Below the pieces are notes generated by a model. The model searched no databases. It worked only from the letters and a program-made list of their open reading frames with translations, and was not told where the DNA came from. From contig NZ_JAHCDI010000004.1 in NCBI RefSeq assembly GCF_019697375.1, forward strand, positions 1,599,324 to 1,663,323: 64,000 nucleotides of DNA, read 5' to 3'. Position numbers and translations under genes: made by a program. Origin of the DNA: Micromonospora tarapacensis. GTDB taxonomy: Bacteria; Actinomycetota; Actinomycetes; Mycobacteriales; Micromonosporaceae. Below, one piece after another: positions 1-9,006 of this stretch (position 1 is its first letter; each line of letters starts with the position of its first letter).

Positions 1-1
1 G

Positions 2-112
2 CCGCGGCGCTGGCGGTTCGTCGCCGAACTGCCCCGCGACGGCACCGGCAAGCTCCGCCACGACGTGCTGCGTGAGCTGCTGCGTCCGCAGGCCGCCGGG
101 GAACGGTCGTGA
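2..112 (+). CDS. C-terminal end of an acyl-CoA synthetase / AMP-dependent ligase (partial)
   Basis: Only the last 36 codons lie in the window. They contain LPRDGTGKLR, which matches the A10 motif of the ANL adenylating superfamily. The Lys of GTGK is the residue that acts in the adenylation half-reaction. The gene ends in TGA at 110-112, which overlaps the GTG start of the P450 gene by four bases (GTGA), so the two are probably translationally coupled. An activated fatty or aryl acid may therefore be the P450 substrate or its precursor, but that is inference. The substrate cannot be read from this fragment. Confidence 0.72.
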   Translation, partial: PRRWRFVAELPRDGTGKLRHDVLRELLRPQAAGERS

Positions 113-1371
113 GCCGGGTGGTGCCGCGTCCGGACGTGGCGCATCCGGCCACCTACGGCGCGGCGGTGCCGTACGCCGAGTTCGCCCGGATGCGACGGGA
201 GGAGCCGGTGTGCTGGGTGCCGGAGCCGGCGCTCTGGCGGCGCGGCGGCGCCGGCCGGATGCTCAGCCAGGGTTCCGGTTTCTGGGCGGTCACCAGCCAT
301 GAAGGTGTGGTCGCCGCGTCCCGGCAGCCGGAGGTGTTCTCCTCCGGCCGCAGGGGCGCGTTCCTGCCCGACCCGCGCACCGCGGCCGACCTGGAACAGG
401 CCCGGCAGCTGCTGGTCAACATGGACGCGCCGCAGCACTCGCGGATCCGTCGGCTGGTCACCGCCGTGTTCACCCCGCGGGCGATCCGGGCGCTACAGGA
501 CAGCGTCACCGTGCACGCCCGTCACCTGGTGCAACGGGCGGTACACCGGGTGGAGTGCGACGTGGTCGCCGACCTCGCCGCGGAGCTGCCGCTGCTGGTC
601 CTCGCGGACCTGCTCGGCCTGCCCCGCGAGGATCGGCACCTGCTGCACCGCTGGAGCAACAACCTGGTCGGCTTCGACGACCCCGAGTACGGCGGCGGGG
701 ACGTGGAGGCGTACCGGCGCACGTTCTTCGAGGCGTTCCAGTACGCGCTCGCCGTGGCGGCCGAGCGGCGCCGGTCGCCGCGCGACGACCTGATGACGTT
801 GCTGGCGACGAGCGAGGTGGACGGCCGCCGGCTGTCCGACCGCGAGTTCTGCAGTTTCTGGTTGTTGCTGGTGGTGGCCGGCAACGAGACGACCCGACAC
901 CTCATCTCCGGCGGGGTTCTGGCGCTGCTGTCGGACCCGGCCCAGCGGGAGAAGCTCTCGCGCGACTGGACGCTGCTGCCCTCGGCGACGGAGGAGCTGC
1001 TGCGCTGGGTCACTCCGATCATGCAGTTCCGGCGTACCGCCACCCAGGACACCGAACTGTGCGGCCAGCCCATCGCCGAGGGTGCGAAGGTGGTGCTGTG
1101 GTACGTGTCGGCGAATCGGGACGACGCCGCCTTCGCCGACGCGCAGGCGTTACGGTTGGACCGGAATCCGAATCCGCACCTGTCCTTCGGTATGGGGCCG
1201 CACTTCTGTCTCGGTGCCCACCTGGCCCGGCTCGAGGCGCAGACCATGCTGCGGGAGCTGGTGCCGCATCTGGCCCGCTTCGAGGTGACCGGCCCGGTGG
1301 TTCGGCTGGAGAGCAATTTCGTCAATGGCTTGAAATCCCTCCCCGGGCGGTTCGCGCCGTCCCGCTCGTGA
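109..1371 (+). CDS. Cytochrome P450
   Basis: Soluble bacterial-type (class I) P450 of 420 residues, the usual length. The I-helix oxygen-activation motif AGNETT is near residues 257-262. The ExxR pair lies in EELLR near 295-298, and the heme-binding loop FGMGPHFCLGAH places the thiolate ligand at about Cys367. There is no membrane anchor, so it should depend on separate ferredoxin and reductase partners, which are not in view. It starts with GTG inside the stop of the upstream ligase gene, suggesting a shared secondary-metabolism or lipid-modification pathway that extends left of the window. The family is certain; the substrate is unknown. Confidence 0.95.
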   Translation: MSRVVPRPDVAHPATYGAAVPYAEFARMRREEPVCWVPEPALWRRGGAGRMLSQGSGFWAVTSHEGVVAASRQPEVFSSGRRGAFLPDPRTAADLEQARQLLVNMDAPQHSRIRRLVTAVFTPRAIRALQDSVTVHARHLVQRAVHRVECDVVADLAAELPLLVLADLLGLPREDRHLLHRWSNNLVGFDDPEYGGGDVEAYRRTFFEAFQYALAVAAERRRSPRDDLMTLLATSEVDGRRLSDREFCSFWLLLVVAGNETTRHLISGGVLALLSDPAQREKLSRDWTLLPSATEELLRWVTPIMQFRRTATQDTELCGQPIAEGAKVVLWYVSANRDDAAFADAQALRLDRNPNPHLSFGMGPHFCLGAHLARLEAQTMLRELVPHLARFEVTGPVVRLESNFVNGLKSLPGRFAPSRS

Positions 1372-1467
1372 GACAACGCCGGGATGTGATGTGTGTGTTG
1401 GCTACGTTCGGTGACGACGACACGCTTCAGTTCCGGTCTGTAGGGAAACACCTCAATCCGCTAATCT

Positions 1468-1484
1468 GGTTAGGATGTTTAACC
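1468..1484. promoter_or_regulatory. Short inverted repeat in the leader of the HTH gene
   Basis: The arms GGTTA and TAACC are separated by seven bases, in a locally AT-richer stretch 50-70 bp before the start at 1536. A GGGAAA box sits about 25 bp upstream of the right half, loosely resembling an ECF or stress sigma -35. This could be a promoter with an operator. The arms are short, so confidence is low. Confidence 0.3.
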
Positions 1485-1535
1485 ACCACACTGCCGGGGT
1501 GTGTGCTGTGATCTGATGGACAGCGGAGGGTAGCG

Positions 1536-2051
1536 ATGGGTGACTACACAATCACCATCAGAGCCGAGAGTGCCGATACCGAAACCGTGATCTGCGTCGA
1601 CATGGACGATTCGACGCCTCGGGTCGTGGAGCTCGTGATGCGCGCCGGCAGTGGCATGTCGGCACCGGCCCTCCCTTCCTTCGACCTGAATCTCCTGCTG
1701 CGCGCCTTGTTCCCCGATCGCACGGTGCCGGTGGCGCCGACGGCGGCCGAGCACGCCGTCGGATCGTCCGCCGAGGAGCCGTCCGCCGAGCAGCCCCGCG
1801 CCACGGCTGCCGGCAAGCGGTCCGTGCGTTCCGGAGCCAACCGCGCCGCCGCCGGTGCCGCGCGTCGCCGCACCGAGGCGTCCGTGCCGAAGGGTCGGGT
1901 CTACCGGCGCATGCCGGACGACGTCGTCGAGGTCTTCAACCGCACCGGCACCGTCACCGCCGTCGCCGAACACTACGGCGTGCCCCGGCACACCGCGCAG
2001 GGCTGGATCGGCCGGCTGCGCCGCCGTGGCGGTTTTTCCGCCGCCTCCTGA
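1536..2051 (+). CDS. Small helix-turn-helix protein of unknown function
   Basis: 171 residues. The N-terminal 60 residues form a beta-rich, acidic region. An Ala/Pro-rich linker follows, and the C-terminal 45 residues (RVYRRMPDDVVEVFNRTG onward) read as a helix-turn-helix of the Mor/transposase type with the recognition segment YGVPRHTAQGWIGRL. A start with ATG at 1536 fits the GGAGGGTAGCG ribosome site just before it. It stands alone between the P450 and the minus-strand STAS gene. A DNA-binding regulator is inferred from the C-terminus only; the N-terminal domain is not recognised. Confidence 0.7.
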   Translation: MGDYTITIRAESADTETVICVDMDDSTPRVVELVMRAGSGMSAPALPSFDLNLLLRALFPDRTVPVAPTAAEHAVGSSAEEPSAEQPRATAAGKRSVRSGANRAAAGAARRRTEASVPKGRVYRRMPDDVVEVFNRTGTVTAVAEHYGVPRHTAQGWIGRLRRRGGFSAAS

Positions 2052-2129
2052 CAGTCCCTCCCCCGCGGGGAGTGTCCGCCACCGGGTCCGCATCGGCGAC
2101 ACCCGGCGACACCCGGTGCCGGCCGAGGG

Positions 2130-2805
2130 TCAGACCGTGAGGCTGCCGGCGGTCCGCCGGGCGCCGGCCGGATCGCGGAGATCGCGTTGGGTGCCGACGG
2201 GCTGCGCCGCCGGCACCGGCGACAGTGACGGGGTTTCGTCCGGGGCCGGCCGAGTCGCGGCCAGCACCTGCCCGACGGCGTCGTCGAGGCTGTCGAAGAT
2301 GGGAAACAGCCCGTCGAGCTTCATGGTGTGCAGGACCGTACGGATGAACCTCGACGGCGCGGCCAGGCACAGCCTCCCGCCGTGCTCGCGGACCTCCCGG
2401 TGGGCCCGGACGAGCAGGCCCAGCCCGGCCGAGTCGATGACGTCGACGTGGGCCAGGTTCACCACGACCGTCCCCTCCACGTCGACCGCGTCGCGGAGCG
2501 CGGTGCGCAACGCGTCCTCGGTGCGCGCCGCGTCGACGGTGTCGTTCGTGGCGACCACCGGCACCTCGGGGGCCGCCGACGGCTTCGGGGCGGTCGCGCC
2601 GGGGCGGTGCCGCGCCCGTCGGCAGGGCGCTGCACCGCGGGCAGCGGTGCGGGCCGGTGGCGAACGGCGAGCCGCTCCAGCCGTGGTCGGAGACCAGCGT
2701 CCAGACGACCTCGGCGTCGGGCAGCACACAGGCGGCGCCGGTGGTCGTCTCGCCACAGACATCGCAGATCAGGGTCATCAGGTTGTCGTCCGGTACGACG
2801 GTCAT
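2130..2805 (-). CDS. Zinc-ribbon plus STAS anti-sigma factor antagonist, split by an apparent frameshift
   Basis: The ATG at 2805 follows a GAGGAAG ribosome site and opens a frame with CDVC (Cys14, Cys17) and CPRC (Cys55, Cys58), a treble-clef or zinc-ribbon pattern. That frame has no stop nearby. Coding character passes, at about 2595-2640, into the next frame, which encodes a complete STAS domain with the phosphorylatable Ser in DVIDSAGLG. STAS proteins bind anti-sigma kinases and release sigma factors when unphosphorylated. The simplest reading is one protein of about 225 residues carrying a one-base indel in a C-rich run. The alternative is two overlapping genes, with the STAS gene starting near 2762. 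The STAS part is firm; the fusion is inference. Confidence 0.65.
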
Positions 2806-2891
2806 CCTGCTTCCTCTCCGGTGCCGCGGCCGGTGCGGCCGGGATACGGACTCGGGGCGTCGGCGGCGGGCACCGTCGCCGTGCGGGCTGC

Positions 2892-3161
2892 TCAGCGGGG
2901 CTCGGAGCGTTCCCTTCCGGCGGTGGCGACCACGATCACCACCCCGACCGCGGCGAGGCCAGCCTGCACGACCAGCGCCAGCAGGCTGAAGCCCTGCACG
3001 CCGGCGAGCCAGGCGGTGATGGCGCCGAGCAGCGCGGCGACCGCGCCGATGGTCATGGTGAGCCACAGCGGCACGGCCGCCCGGCCGGGGACGACGAGCC
3101 GGCCGAGCGCGCCGACGGCGAGGCCGACGGCGAGGGCCGCGACGATCCCGGCGATGGTCAT
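2892..3161 (-). CDS. GlsB/YeaQ/YmgE-type stress membrane protein
   Basis: 89 residues with three hydrophobic segments (about 3-22, 29-52, 57-80) and glycine-rich turns such as GALGRLVVPG, the classic layout of transglycosylase-associated/GlsB proteins. These are small inner-membrane proteins induced by general stress; their biochemical role is unsettled. The ATG start overlaps the stop of the upstream STAS gene by four bases, tying it to a sigma-factor regulatory protein. It lies between two STAS genes on the same strand, consistent with a stress-response operon. Confidence 0.8.
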   Translation of the reverse strand: MTIAGIVAALAVGLAVGALGRLVVPGRAAVPLWLTMTIGAVAALLGAITAWLAGVQGFSLLALVVQAGLAAVGVVIVVATAGRERSEPR

Positions 3162-3649
3162 GCTGCTCCTCGATCTCGCGGTTCGGTGTGTCGGGCGGTT
3201 ACGTCAGGTACGTACGGTGACGGCCGCGCGGCCGTACACGGCGGCGCGTGGCGCGGCGGCCGGGGACCACCGGCCGGTGCCGTCGCCGGGCCGGCGACGG
3301 ACGACGCGGCGTCGCCAATCGCGGTCGGCGACGCCGGAGCGTCGATGTGCACCGGCAGGATCTGGTCCAGCCGGGCGGTCTGCAGGATGCGGGTGATGCG
3401 CGGGTTGGGGTTGCGCAGCGAGAGCACGCCGCCGGAGCGGACCATCCGGCGGTGCACGTCGAGGAGCAGTCCGATGGCCGCGGCGTCGATGTGCCGGCAG
3501 CCGGCCAGGTCGACCACGACCTGCTGAGGTCGCAGGGCCAGCAACTGGTCGAAGACCGCGCCGGTCTCCGGCAGGCAGGCCAGGTCGAACTCGGTGATGG
3601 AAACCTCGACCAGCGGCACCGAGCACTCGGGGCGTCGTGGCGTGGTCAC
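3158..3649 (-). CDS. STAS-domain protein lacking the usual phosphoserine
   Basis: I choose the GTG at 3649 (protein start MTTPRR) with a purine-rich AGGAGAGGGGG upstream; a longer reading to 3745 is possible but lacks support. The 163-residue product has one STAS domain (about residues 12-110) and a Pro/Ala-rich tail. At the phosphorylation site, where antagonists such as SpoIIAA and RsbV have Asp-Ser, it has Asp55-Ala56 (HIDAAAIG). It therefore cannot be switched off by the standard kinase reaction and may be constitutively active or have a scaffold role. It is coupled to the GlsB-like gene and divergent from the two-component system. Confidence 0.82.
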   Translation of the reverse strand: MTTPRRPECSVPLVEVSITEFDLACLPETGAVFDQLLALRPQQVVVDLAGCRHIDAAAIGLLLDVHRRMVRSGGVLSLRNPNPRITRILQTARLDQILPVHIDAPASPTAIGDAASSVAGPATAPAGGPRPPRHAPPCTAARPSPYVPDVTARHTEPRDRGAA

Positions 3650-3728
3650 GTCGAAGGCCCCCTCTCCTGGTGTCCCGAGGTCGGCTCTCACCCTGCCCAG
3701 CAGGGTTGGCGGCCACCGCGCGGACGTA

Positions 3729-3744
3729 TGACAGTTGCGTGACA
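3729..3744 (+). promoter_or_regulatory. TGACA direct repeat, candidate response-regulator site
   Basis: Two TGACA copies are spaced 11 bp start to start in the divergent region between the STAS gene and the response regulator gene. OmpR/PhoB-family dimers bind head-to-tail repeats with about one helical turn of spacing, so autoregulation by the neighbouring regulator is plausible. Confidence 0.4.
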
Positions 3745-3803
3745 AAACCCCCTGAACTCGACCGCGGTTGTCCGGCCGGTCCGGGCTTGGGGATGATTCC
3801 GGT

Positions 3804-4493
3804 ATGACAGCGGTGCTGGTGATCGAGGACGACGACCGGATCCGGTTGGCGTTGCTGCTCGCCCTGGAGGACGAGGGCTACGAGGCCCGGGGTGCGGCAA
3901 CGGCCGAGGAGGGGCTGCGCTGGCAGCGCCAGGACCCGGCGGACTACGTCCTGGTCGACCTGATGCTGCCCGGAATCGACGGGTTCGAGGGAATCCGCCA
4001 GCTGCGCCGCGACGACGACGTGCCGATCGTGGTGGTCAGCGCCCGCGACGACACCCACGACATCGTCGCCGCGCTGGAGGCCGGTGCCGACGACTACGTG
4101 GTCAAACCGGTGGCGATCAAGGAGCTGAGCGCCCGGCTGCGTGCCCTGCGCCGGCGCGGTCGTGCGGTGACGGCGGCGGAGGCCCGGGAGCCGGTGCCGG
4201 TGCTGTCCTTCGGGGAGTTGGAGGTCAGCCCCGAGGCGGGGGAGGTGCGCCGCGCCGGCCAGCAGGTCGCGGTCACCCGTACCGAGTTCCGGCTGCTGTG
4301 CGAGCTGGCCGAGCACGCCGGCCGGGTGCTCTCGCGCCAGCAGCTGCTCAGCCGGGTCTGGGGATACGACACCGGCGACGAGCGGCTGGTCGACGTGCAC
4401 GTCGGCCGGCTGCGCCAGAAGATCGAGGTCGACCCGGCCAATCCCCGGCATCTGGTGACGTTGCGCGGCCTGGGTTACAAGCTCCAGCGATGA
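3804..4493 (+). CDS. OmpR/PhoB-family response regulator
   Basis: 229 residues when started at the ATG at 3804 (MTAVLVIEDDD), which places the acidic pocket (Asp9-11), phosphoacceptor Asp52 and Lys101 in canonical positions; the longer reading from 3768 adds no domain. The C-terminal half (about 130-227) is a winged-helix DNA-binding domain with the RTEFRLL and RQKIEVDP signatures. Its stop overlaps the ATG of the histidine kinase gene (ATGA). It should be phosphorylated by that kinase and control transcription, possibly of its own promoter through the nearby TGACA repeats. Confidence 0.95.
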   Translation: MTAVLVIEDDDRIRLALLLALEDEGYEARGAATAEEGLRWQRQDPADYVLVDLMLPGIDGFEGIRQLRRDDDVPIVVVSARDDTHDIVAALEAGADDYVVKPVAIKELSARLRALRRRGRAVTAAEAREPVPVLSFGELEVSPEAGEVRRAGQQVAVTRTEFRLLCELAEHAGRVLSRQQLLSRVWGYDTGDERLVDVHVGRLRQKIEVDPANPRHLVTLRGLGYKLQR

Positions 4494-5845
4494 GGCGCCT
4501 CGGACTCTGGGCCCGGGTCACCGCCGCGTTCGCGGTGGGTGCGCTGCTGCTGTCCGCCTCGATGGCCCTGGTGTCGTACGAGCTGACCCGCCGCAGCCTG
4601 CTCAACGAGCGGGAGCGCACCGTGCTGCGGGCGGCGTACTACGACGCGGCGGTGGTGCGGGCGGGGCTGAACACCGAGAACCCGGACGTCGTGGAGGCGC
4701 TGCGAGCGCTGGACACCGGCACCGGCCGGCGGCCCCTGCTGCACCTCAACGGCGACTGGTACGCCCGCAGCGCCGACACCGGGCTCACCACCGCGATTCC
4801 GATCCGGCTGCAGGACCTGGTCTCGGCGGGGCGGCCGGCGGTGCAGCGGGTGCGGGTCAACGACCATCCGGTCATGCTGGTCGGCGTGCCGCTGTCGGAG
4901 TCGGCCGCCTTCTACGAGATCGTCTCGCTGCGGGAGCTGGAGCAGACCTTCCAGATCCTCGCGCTGGCGCTGACCGCGGTTGCGATCATGGTGGCCGGGT
5001 CGGGGGCGGCCCTCGGCTGGTACGCGACCCGGCACGGGCTGCGCCCGCTGACCGCCGTCGCCGACGCCGCCGAGCGGATCGCCGCCGGCGACTTCACCAC
5101 CCGCCTCAGGCCGGACACCGACCCGGACCTGACCCGCCTCTCCACCTCCTTCAACCGGATGGTCGACGAGCTGGCGCAGCGCATCGACCGGGATCGGCGT
5201 TTCGCCGCCGACGTGAGCCACGAGCTGCGTTCGCCGCTGCAGACGCTCGCGGCGGCGGCGAGCGTCCTGGCCCGGCGGCGGGAGAACCAGGACGAGCGGA
5301 CCGCCACCGCGGCCCGGCTGGTGGCCGACGAGATCGACCGTTTCCAGCAACTGGTCAACGACCTGCTGGATCTGGCCCGCAGCGATCAACCGGTGCATCG
5401 GGAGCCGGTCGACCTCGTCGGGCTCGCCCGGCAGGCGTGTCGCGACCGGGGTCTGCCGGAGTCGATGGTGCGGCTGGCACCGGCGACGCCGGCGACGTGG
5501 CAGGTGGACCGGCGCCGGATCGCGCAGGTGTTGACCAACCTGCTCGACAACGCCGAGCGCTACGGCGCCGGCCCGGTGGCCGTGCGGCTCTCCCGGGACG
5601 GCGACACCGGTGTGCTGGAGGTGGACGACGAGGGTCCGGGAGTGCCGATGGAGGACCGGCAGGTGATCTTCGACCGATTCGTACGCGGCCGGGCGGCCAA
5701 CTACCGCGGCGGCGGCGACGGCACCGGTCTCGGGCTCGCGCTGGTGGCCCAGCACGCCGCCGCGCACGGTGGCGAGGTCTCGGTCACCGACCGCCCCGAG
5801 GGCGGCGCCCGGTTCCTGGTCACCCTGCCCAGGAGCGTGTCGTGA
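4490..5845 (+). CDS. Sensor histidine kinase
   Basis: 451 residues. There is one transmembrane segment near 10-30, an extracytoplasmic sensor of about 130 residues, a second segment near 160-182, and then HAMP. HisKA follows with FAADVSHELRSP (phosphorylated His244), then HATPase with NLLDNAERYG (N box) and GTGLGLALV (G box). It is a membrane receptor that autophosphorylates and passes phosphate to the adjacent regulator. It overlaps both neighbours by four bases, so regulator, kinase and lipoprotein form one coupled operon. This resembles the MtrAB-LpqB type of organisation, but the proteins are shorter and I would not name it so. The signal is unknown. Confidence 0.94.
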   Translation: MRRLGLWARVTAAFAVGALLLSASMALVSYELTRRSLLNERERTVLRAAYYDAAVVRAGLNTENPDVVEALRALDTGTGRRPLLHLNGDWYARSADTGLTTAIPIRLQDLVSAGRPAVQRVRVNDHPVMLVGVPLSESAAFYEIVSLRELEQTFQILALALTAVAIMVAGSGAALGWYATRHGLRPLTAVADAAERIAAGDFTTRLRPDTDPDLTRLSTSFNRMVDELAQRIDRDRRFAADVSHELRSPLQTLAAAASVLARRRENQDERTATAARLVADEIDRFQQLVNDLLDLARSDQPVHREPVDLVGLARQACRDRGLPESMVRLAPATPATWQVDRRRIAQVLTNLLDNAERYGAGPVAVRLSRDGDTGVLEVDDEGPGVPMEDRQVIFDRFVRGRAANYRGGGDGTGLGLALVAQHAAAHGGEVSVTDRPEGGARFLVTLPRSVS

Positions 5846-6414
5846 TCCGCGCCGCCCGCGCCGTGGCGGTCACCGCCCTGCTCACCCTGGTCGCGGCGTG
5901 CGGGGTTCCCGCCGAGGACCGGCCCCGCGCGGTCACCCCACCGCCCGGCCCCTTTCCGTACCCGGCGACCGCCGCGCCGACGGCGGCCGAGACCGGCGCG
6001 GTGACCGAGGTGCTCTACTTCTCGCGCGACGACCGCCTGGTGCCGGTGACCCGCCGGATCGACGAGGTGCCCGCCCCGGACGTCCAGCTGCGGGACCTGC
6101 TGGCCGGGCCGACGCCCGGCGAGCGCGACGACGGCCTCACCAGCGCCCTGCCGGGGGCGTTCAGCAGCGCCGTGGTCGAACTCACGGACGGGCTGGCCCG
6201 GGTCAGCGTCACGCTGACCGGGGTGGACACCGGCCGCAGTGACGGGCTGCTGGCGCACGGGCAGATCGTGTGCACGCTCACCGCCCGCACCGACGTCACG
6301 GGGGTGCTGTTCCTGGAGGGTGGTGCGCCGCTGAGCGTTCCCCGGGCGGACGGTTCGCTGTCGTCGGAGCCGCTCACCGCGGCCGACTACGCGGTGCTGA
6401 TCAGCCCTCGCTGA
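5842..6414 (+). CDS. GerMN-domain lipoprotein
   Basis: 190 residues from a GTG that overlaps the kinase stop. A signal peptide ends in the lipobox LVAACG with the acylated residue near Cys20. After a Pro-rich linker, residues 55-185 resemble a GerMN domain (VLYFSRDDRLVPVTR...LRDLLAGPTPGE...LTDGLARV). Such lipoproteins sit on the outer face of the membrane. LpqB-type members modulate a cognate sensor kinase, so this protein may tune the upstream kinase; that is inferred from position and domain. Confidence 0.88.
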   Translation: MIRAARAVAVTALLTLVAACGVPAEDRPRAVTPPPGPFPYPATAAPTAAETGAVTEVLYFSRDDRLVPVTRRIDEVPAPDVQLRDLLAGPTPGERDDGLTSALPGAFSSAVVELTDGLARVSVTLTGVDTGRSDGLLAHGQIVCTLTARTDVTGVLFLEGGAPLSVPRADGSLSSEPLTAADYAVLISPR

Positions 6415-6517
6415 CCGCGTCCGCCGGTTGGGGGCGGACCTCGGGAACACGCGGACCGCGACAACTCGTATCCTTTCCGCGAACCGTCGTGGTGGACAAC
6501 CGAGAAGGGGACATGGT

Positions 6518-8434
6518 GTGAACGACCGGGCCGAGACGTTGGAGTTCCAGGCTGAGGCGCGTCAGCTGCTTCAGCTGGTGGTCCACTCGATCTACTCGAA
6601 CAAGGACGTCTTCCTCCGCGAACTGATCTCGAACGCCTCCGACGCGCTGGACAAGCTTCGCCTGGCGTCGCTTGTCGACAAGGACCTCGACGTCGACACC
6701 GGCGACCTGCACGTCGCGATCGAGGTCGACCGGGACACGCGCACCCTCACGGTGCGGGACAACGGCATCGGCATGACCCGCGACGAGGTCGTCTCCGTCA
6801 TCGGCACCATCGCCAAGTCCGGCACCGCCGAGCTGCTGCGCCAGCTGCGTGAGGCGACGGACGCCGGCGCGTCGCAGCAGATGATCGGCCAGTTCGGCGT
6901 CGGCTTCTACGCCTCGTTCATGGTCGCCGAGCGGGTCGAGCTGGTGACCCGGCGGGCCGGCGAGCGCGTCGGCACCCGGTGGGAGTCGACCGGCGAGGGC
7001 ACGTACACCGTGGCCGCAGTCGACGACGCCCCCCAGGGCACGGCGGTGACCCTGCACCTCAAGCCCGCCGACGCCGAGGACAACCTGCACGACTACACCG
7101 CCGAGTGGACGATCCGGGAGATCGTCAAGCGTTACTCCGACTTCATCGCCCACCCGATCCGGATGACCGTCGAGCGGCCCGGCGCGGACGACGCCCCCGC
7201 CACCACCGAGACGGTCACGCTCAACTCGATGAAGGCGCTGTGGGCCCGTTCCCGCGACGAGGTCGAGCCGGCCGAGTACCACGAGTTCTACAAGCACGTC
7301 AGCCACGACTGGGCGGATCCGCTCGAAACCATCCACATGCGGGGCGAGGGAACCTTCGAGTACGAGGCGCTGCTGTTCATCCCCACCCACGCGCCGCTGG
7401 ACCTGTTCTCCCCGCAGGGGCGCCGGGGGGTCCAGCTCTACGTCAAGCGCGTGTTCATCATGGACGACTGCGACGCGCTCATGCCCAACTACCTGCGGTT
7501 CGTCAAGGGTGTGGTGGACGCCCACGACCTGTCGCTGAACATCTCCCGGGAGATCCTCCAGCAGGACCGGCAGATCCGCGCCGTACGCCGCCGCCTGGTC
7601 AAGAAGATCCTGGCCACGGTCAAGGAACTCAAGACCGACCAGCCGGAGCGGTACCGCACCTTCTGGGCCGAGTTCGGGCCGGTGGTCAAGGAAGGTCTGA
7701 TCGAGGACACCGAGAACCAGGACACCCTGCTGGAGGTCCTGTCGGTGGCCTCCACCCACGACCCGGCCGAGCTGACCGACCTGGCCGGCTACGTCGCCCG
7801 GATGCGCGAGGGCCAGACCGACATCTACTTCGCCACCGGGGAGAACCGCGCCACCATCGAGAACTCGCCGCACATGGAGGCGTTCCGCGCCAAGGGCTAC
7901 GAGGTGCTGCTCCTCACCGACCCGGTCGACGAGGTCTGGGTCGAGCGGGTCGGCAGCTACGGCGGCAAGACGCTGCGTTCGGTCGCCAAGGGACAGGTCG
8001 ACCTGGACACCGAGCAGGAGCGTACCGAGGCCGAGGCGGAGCGGGAGCGGCAGCGCACCGAGTACGCCGACCTGCTCGGTTGGATGGGCGGGGTGCTCGG
8101 CGACAGCGTCAAGGAGGTGCGCCTCTCGTCGCGGTTGACCACCTCCCCGGCCTGTGTGGTCGGCGACGCGCACGACCTCACCCCGACCCTGGAGAAGATG
8201 TACCGGGCGATGGGCCAGGAGGTGCCGAAGGTGAAGCGGATCCTGGAGATCAACCCGAGCCACCCGCTCGTCACCGGCCTGCGCAAGGCGCACGAGCAGG
8301 GCGGTGCCGGCGACGCCCTGGCGGAGACCGCCGAGCTGCTCTACGGCACCGCGCTGCTCGCCGAGGGCGGTGACCTGGCCGACCCGGCGAGGTTCGCCCG
8401 GATCCTCGCCGACCGCCTCGCCCGCACCCTGTAG
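6518..8434 (+). CDS. htpG: Molecular chaperone HtpG (Hsp90)
   Basis: 638 residues from the GTG at 6518 behind AGAAGGGG. The GHKL ATP-binding domain is intact: the helix with LRELISNASDALDKLR, DNGIGMT, and the lid/GxxGxG region IGQFGVGFYASF. The middle domain has the catalytic-loop Arg context (LNISREILQQDRQIR), and a C-terminal dimerisation domain ends in the normal position. It is a cytosolic ATP-dependent chaperone for stress-damaged proteins. It is monocistronic, converging on the next gene. Confidence 0.98.
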   Translation: MNDRAETLEFQAEARQLLQLVVHSIYSNKDVFLRELISNASDALDKLRLASLVDKDLDVDTGDLHVAIEVDRDTRTLTVRDNGIGMTRDEVVSVIGTIAKSGTAELLRQLREATDAGASQQMIGQFGVGFYASFMVAERVELVTRRAGERVGTRWESTGEGTYTVAAVDDAPQGTAVTLHLKPADAEDNLHDYTAEWTIREIVKRYSDFIAHPIRMTVERPGADDAPATTETVTLNSMKALWARSRDEVEPAEYHEFYKHVSHDWADPLETIHMRGEGTFEYEALLFIPTHAPLDLFSPQGRRGVQLYVKRVFIMDDCDALMPNYLRFVKGVVDAHDLSLNISREILQQDRQIRAVRRRLVKKILATVKELKTDQPERYRTFWAEFGPVVKEGLIEDTENQDTLLEVLSVASTHDPAELTDLAGYVARMREGQTDIYFATGENRATIENSPHMEAFRAKGYEVLLLTDPVDEVWVERVGSYGGKTLRSVAKGQVDLDTEQERTEAEAERERQRTEYADLLGWMGGVLGDSVKEVRLSSRLTTSPACVVGDAHDLTPTLEKMYRAMGQEVPKVKRILEINPSHPLVTGLRKAHEQGGAGDALAETAELLYGTALLAEGGDLADPARFARILADRLARTL

Positions 8435-8472
8435 CCCCGCGGGTGCCGGGTCGGGTGGCGGCCGGCGCCGGC

Positions 8473-9006
8473 TCAGCCGTTCACCAGCTGGCGTGCCGCC
8501 GCCGAGACGTGAGCCGGAAAGGGCGGGTCCGCGTCGAGGACGGCGTGCGCGAGAGCTGTCCGCAGCGAGGACACCATGACGGTGTCGGTCCGGTCGGCGA
8601 CGAGCCGCCCGGGATCGGCCTCGGCGAGGGCGAACAGGGCCGTCGAGTAGACCTCCCGGACGACCTGTTCGGGTGGGAGTTGCAGTTGCAATAACAGTTC
8701 GCCGGAGACGATCCGGCCGCGCAGGCGCGCATCCCAGACGAATACGAAGTACGTGATCTCGGCGACCAGGTGCAGGTCGCCGAGTCGCTGTGCCTCGGCG
8801 TTGACTGCTGCCAGCCACTGCCACGGCCGGTCGATGCCGAGATCTCCGGTCTGGCGGATGTTCCGCAGCAGAGTCTCCATGTCGGGCGTTCCGTCGCCGG
8901 CCTGGCAGACCGCCACAGCGGCATGCCGCATGGCACCGTCGTCCCCGAGGGTCATCAGAAAGTCCCGGACCACCCGCCGCGCGACGTCCTGGTCGCCGGG
9001 TTTCAC
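8473..9006 (-). CDS. Unknown cytosolic protein, start uncertain
   Basis: The product is about 177 residues from the GTG at 9006, mostly helical, with no family I recognise (core VARRVVRDFLMTLGDDG, later VVREVYSTALFALAEADPG). Strong third-position GC continues upstream to about 9050. Just beyond, another frame has GTG at 9074 with GGAG eight bases ahead and begins MGIFGRKKR, a typical gene start. A one-base deletion near 9048 would join them into a protein of about 200 residues. The longer same-frame start at 9237 runs into the divergent promoter region and looks unlikely. Confidence 0.6.
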   Translation of the reverse strand: MKPGDQDVARRVVRDFLMTLGDDGAMRHAAVAVCQAGDGTPDMETLLRNIRQTGDLGIDRPWQWLAAVNAEAQRLGDLHLVAEITYFVFVWDARLRGRIVSGELLLQLQLPPEQVVREVYSTALFALAEADPGRLVADRTDTVMVSSLRTALAHAVLDADPPFPAHVSAAARQLVNG

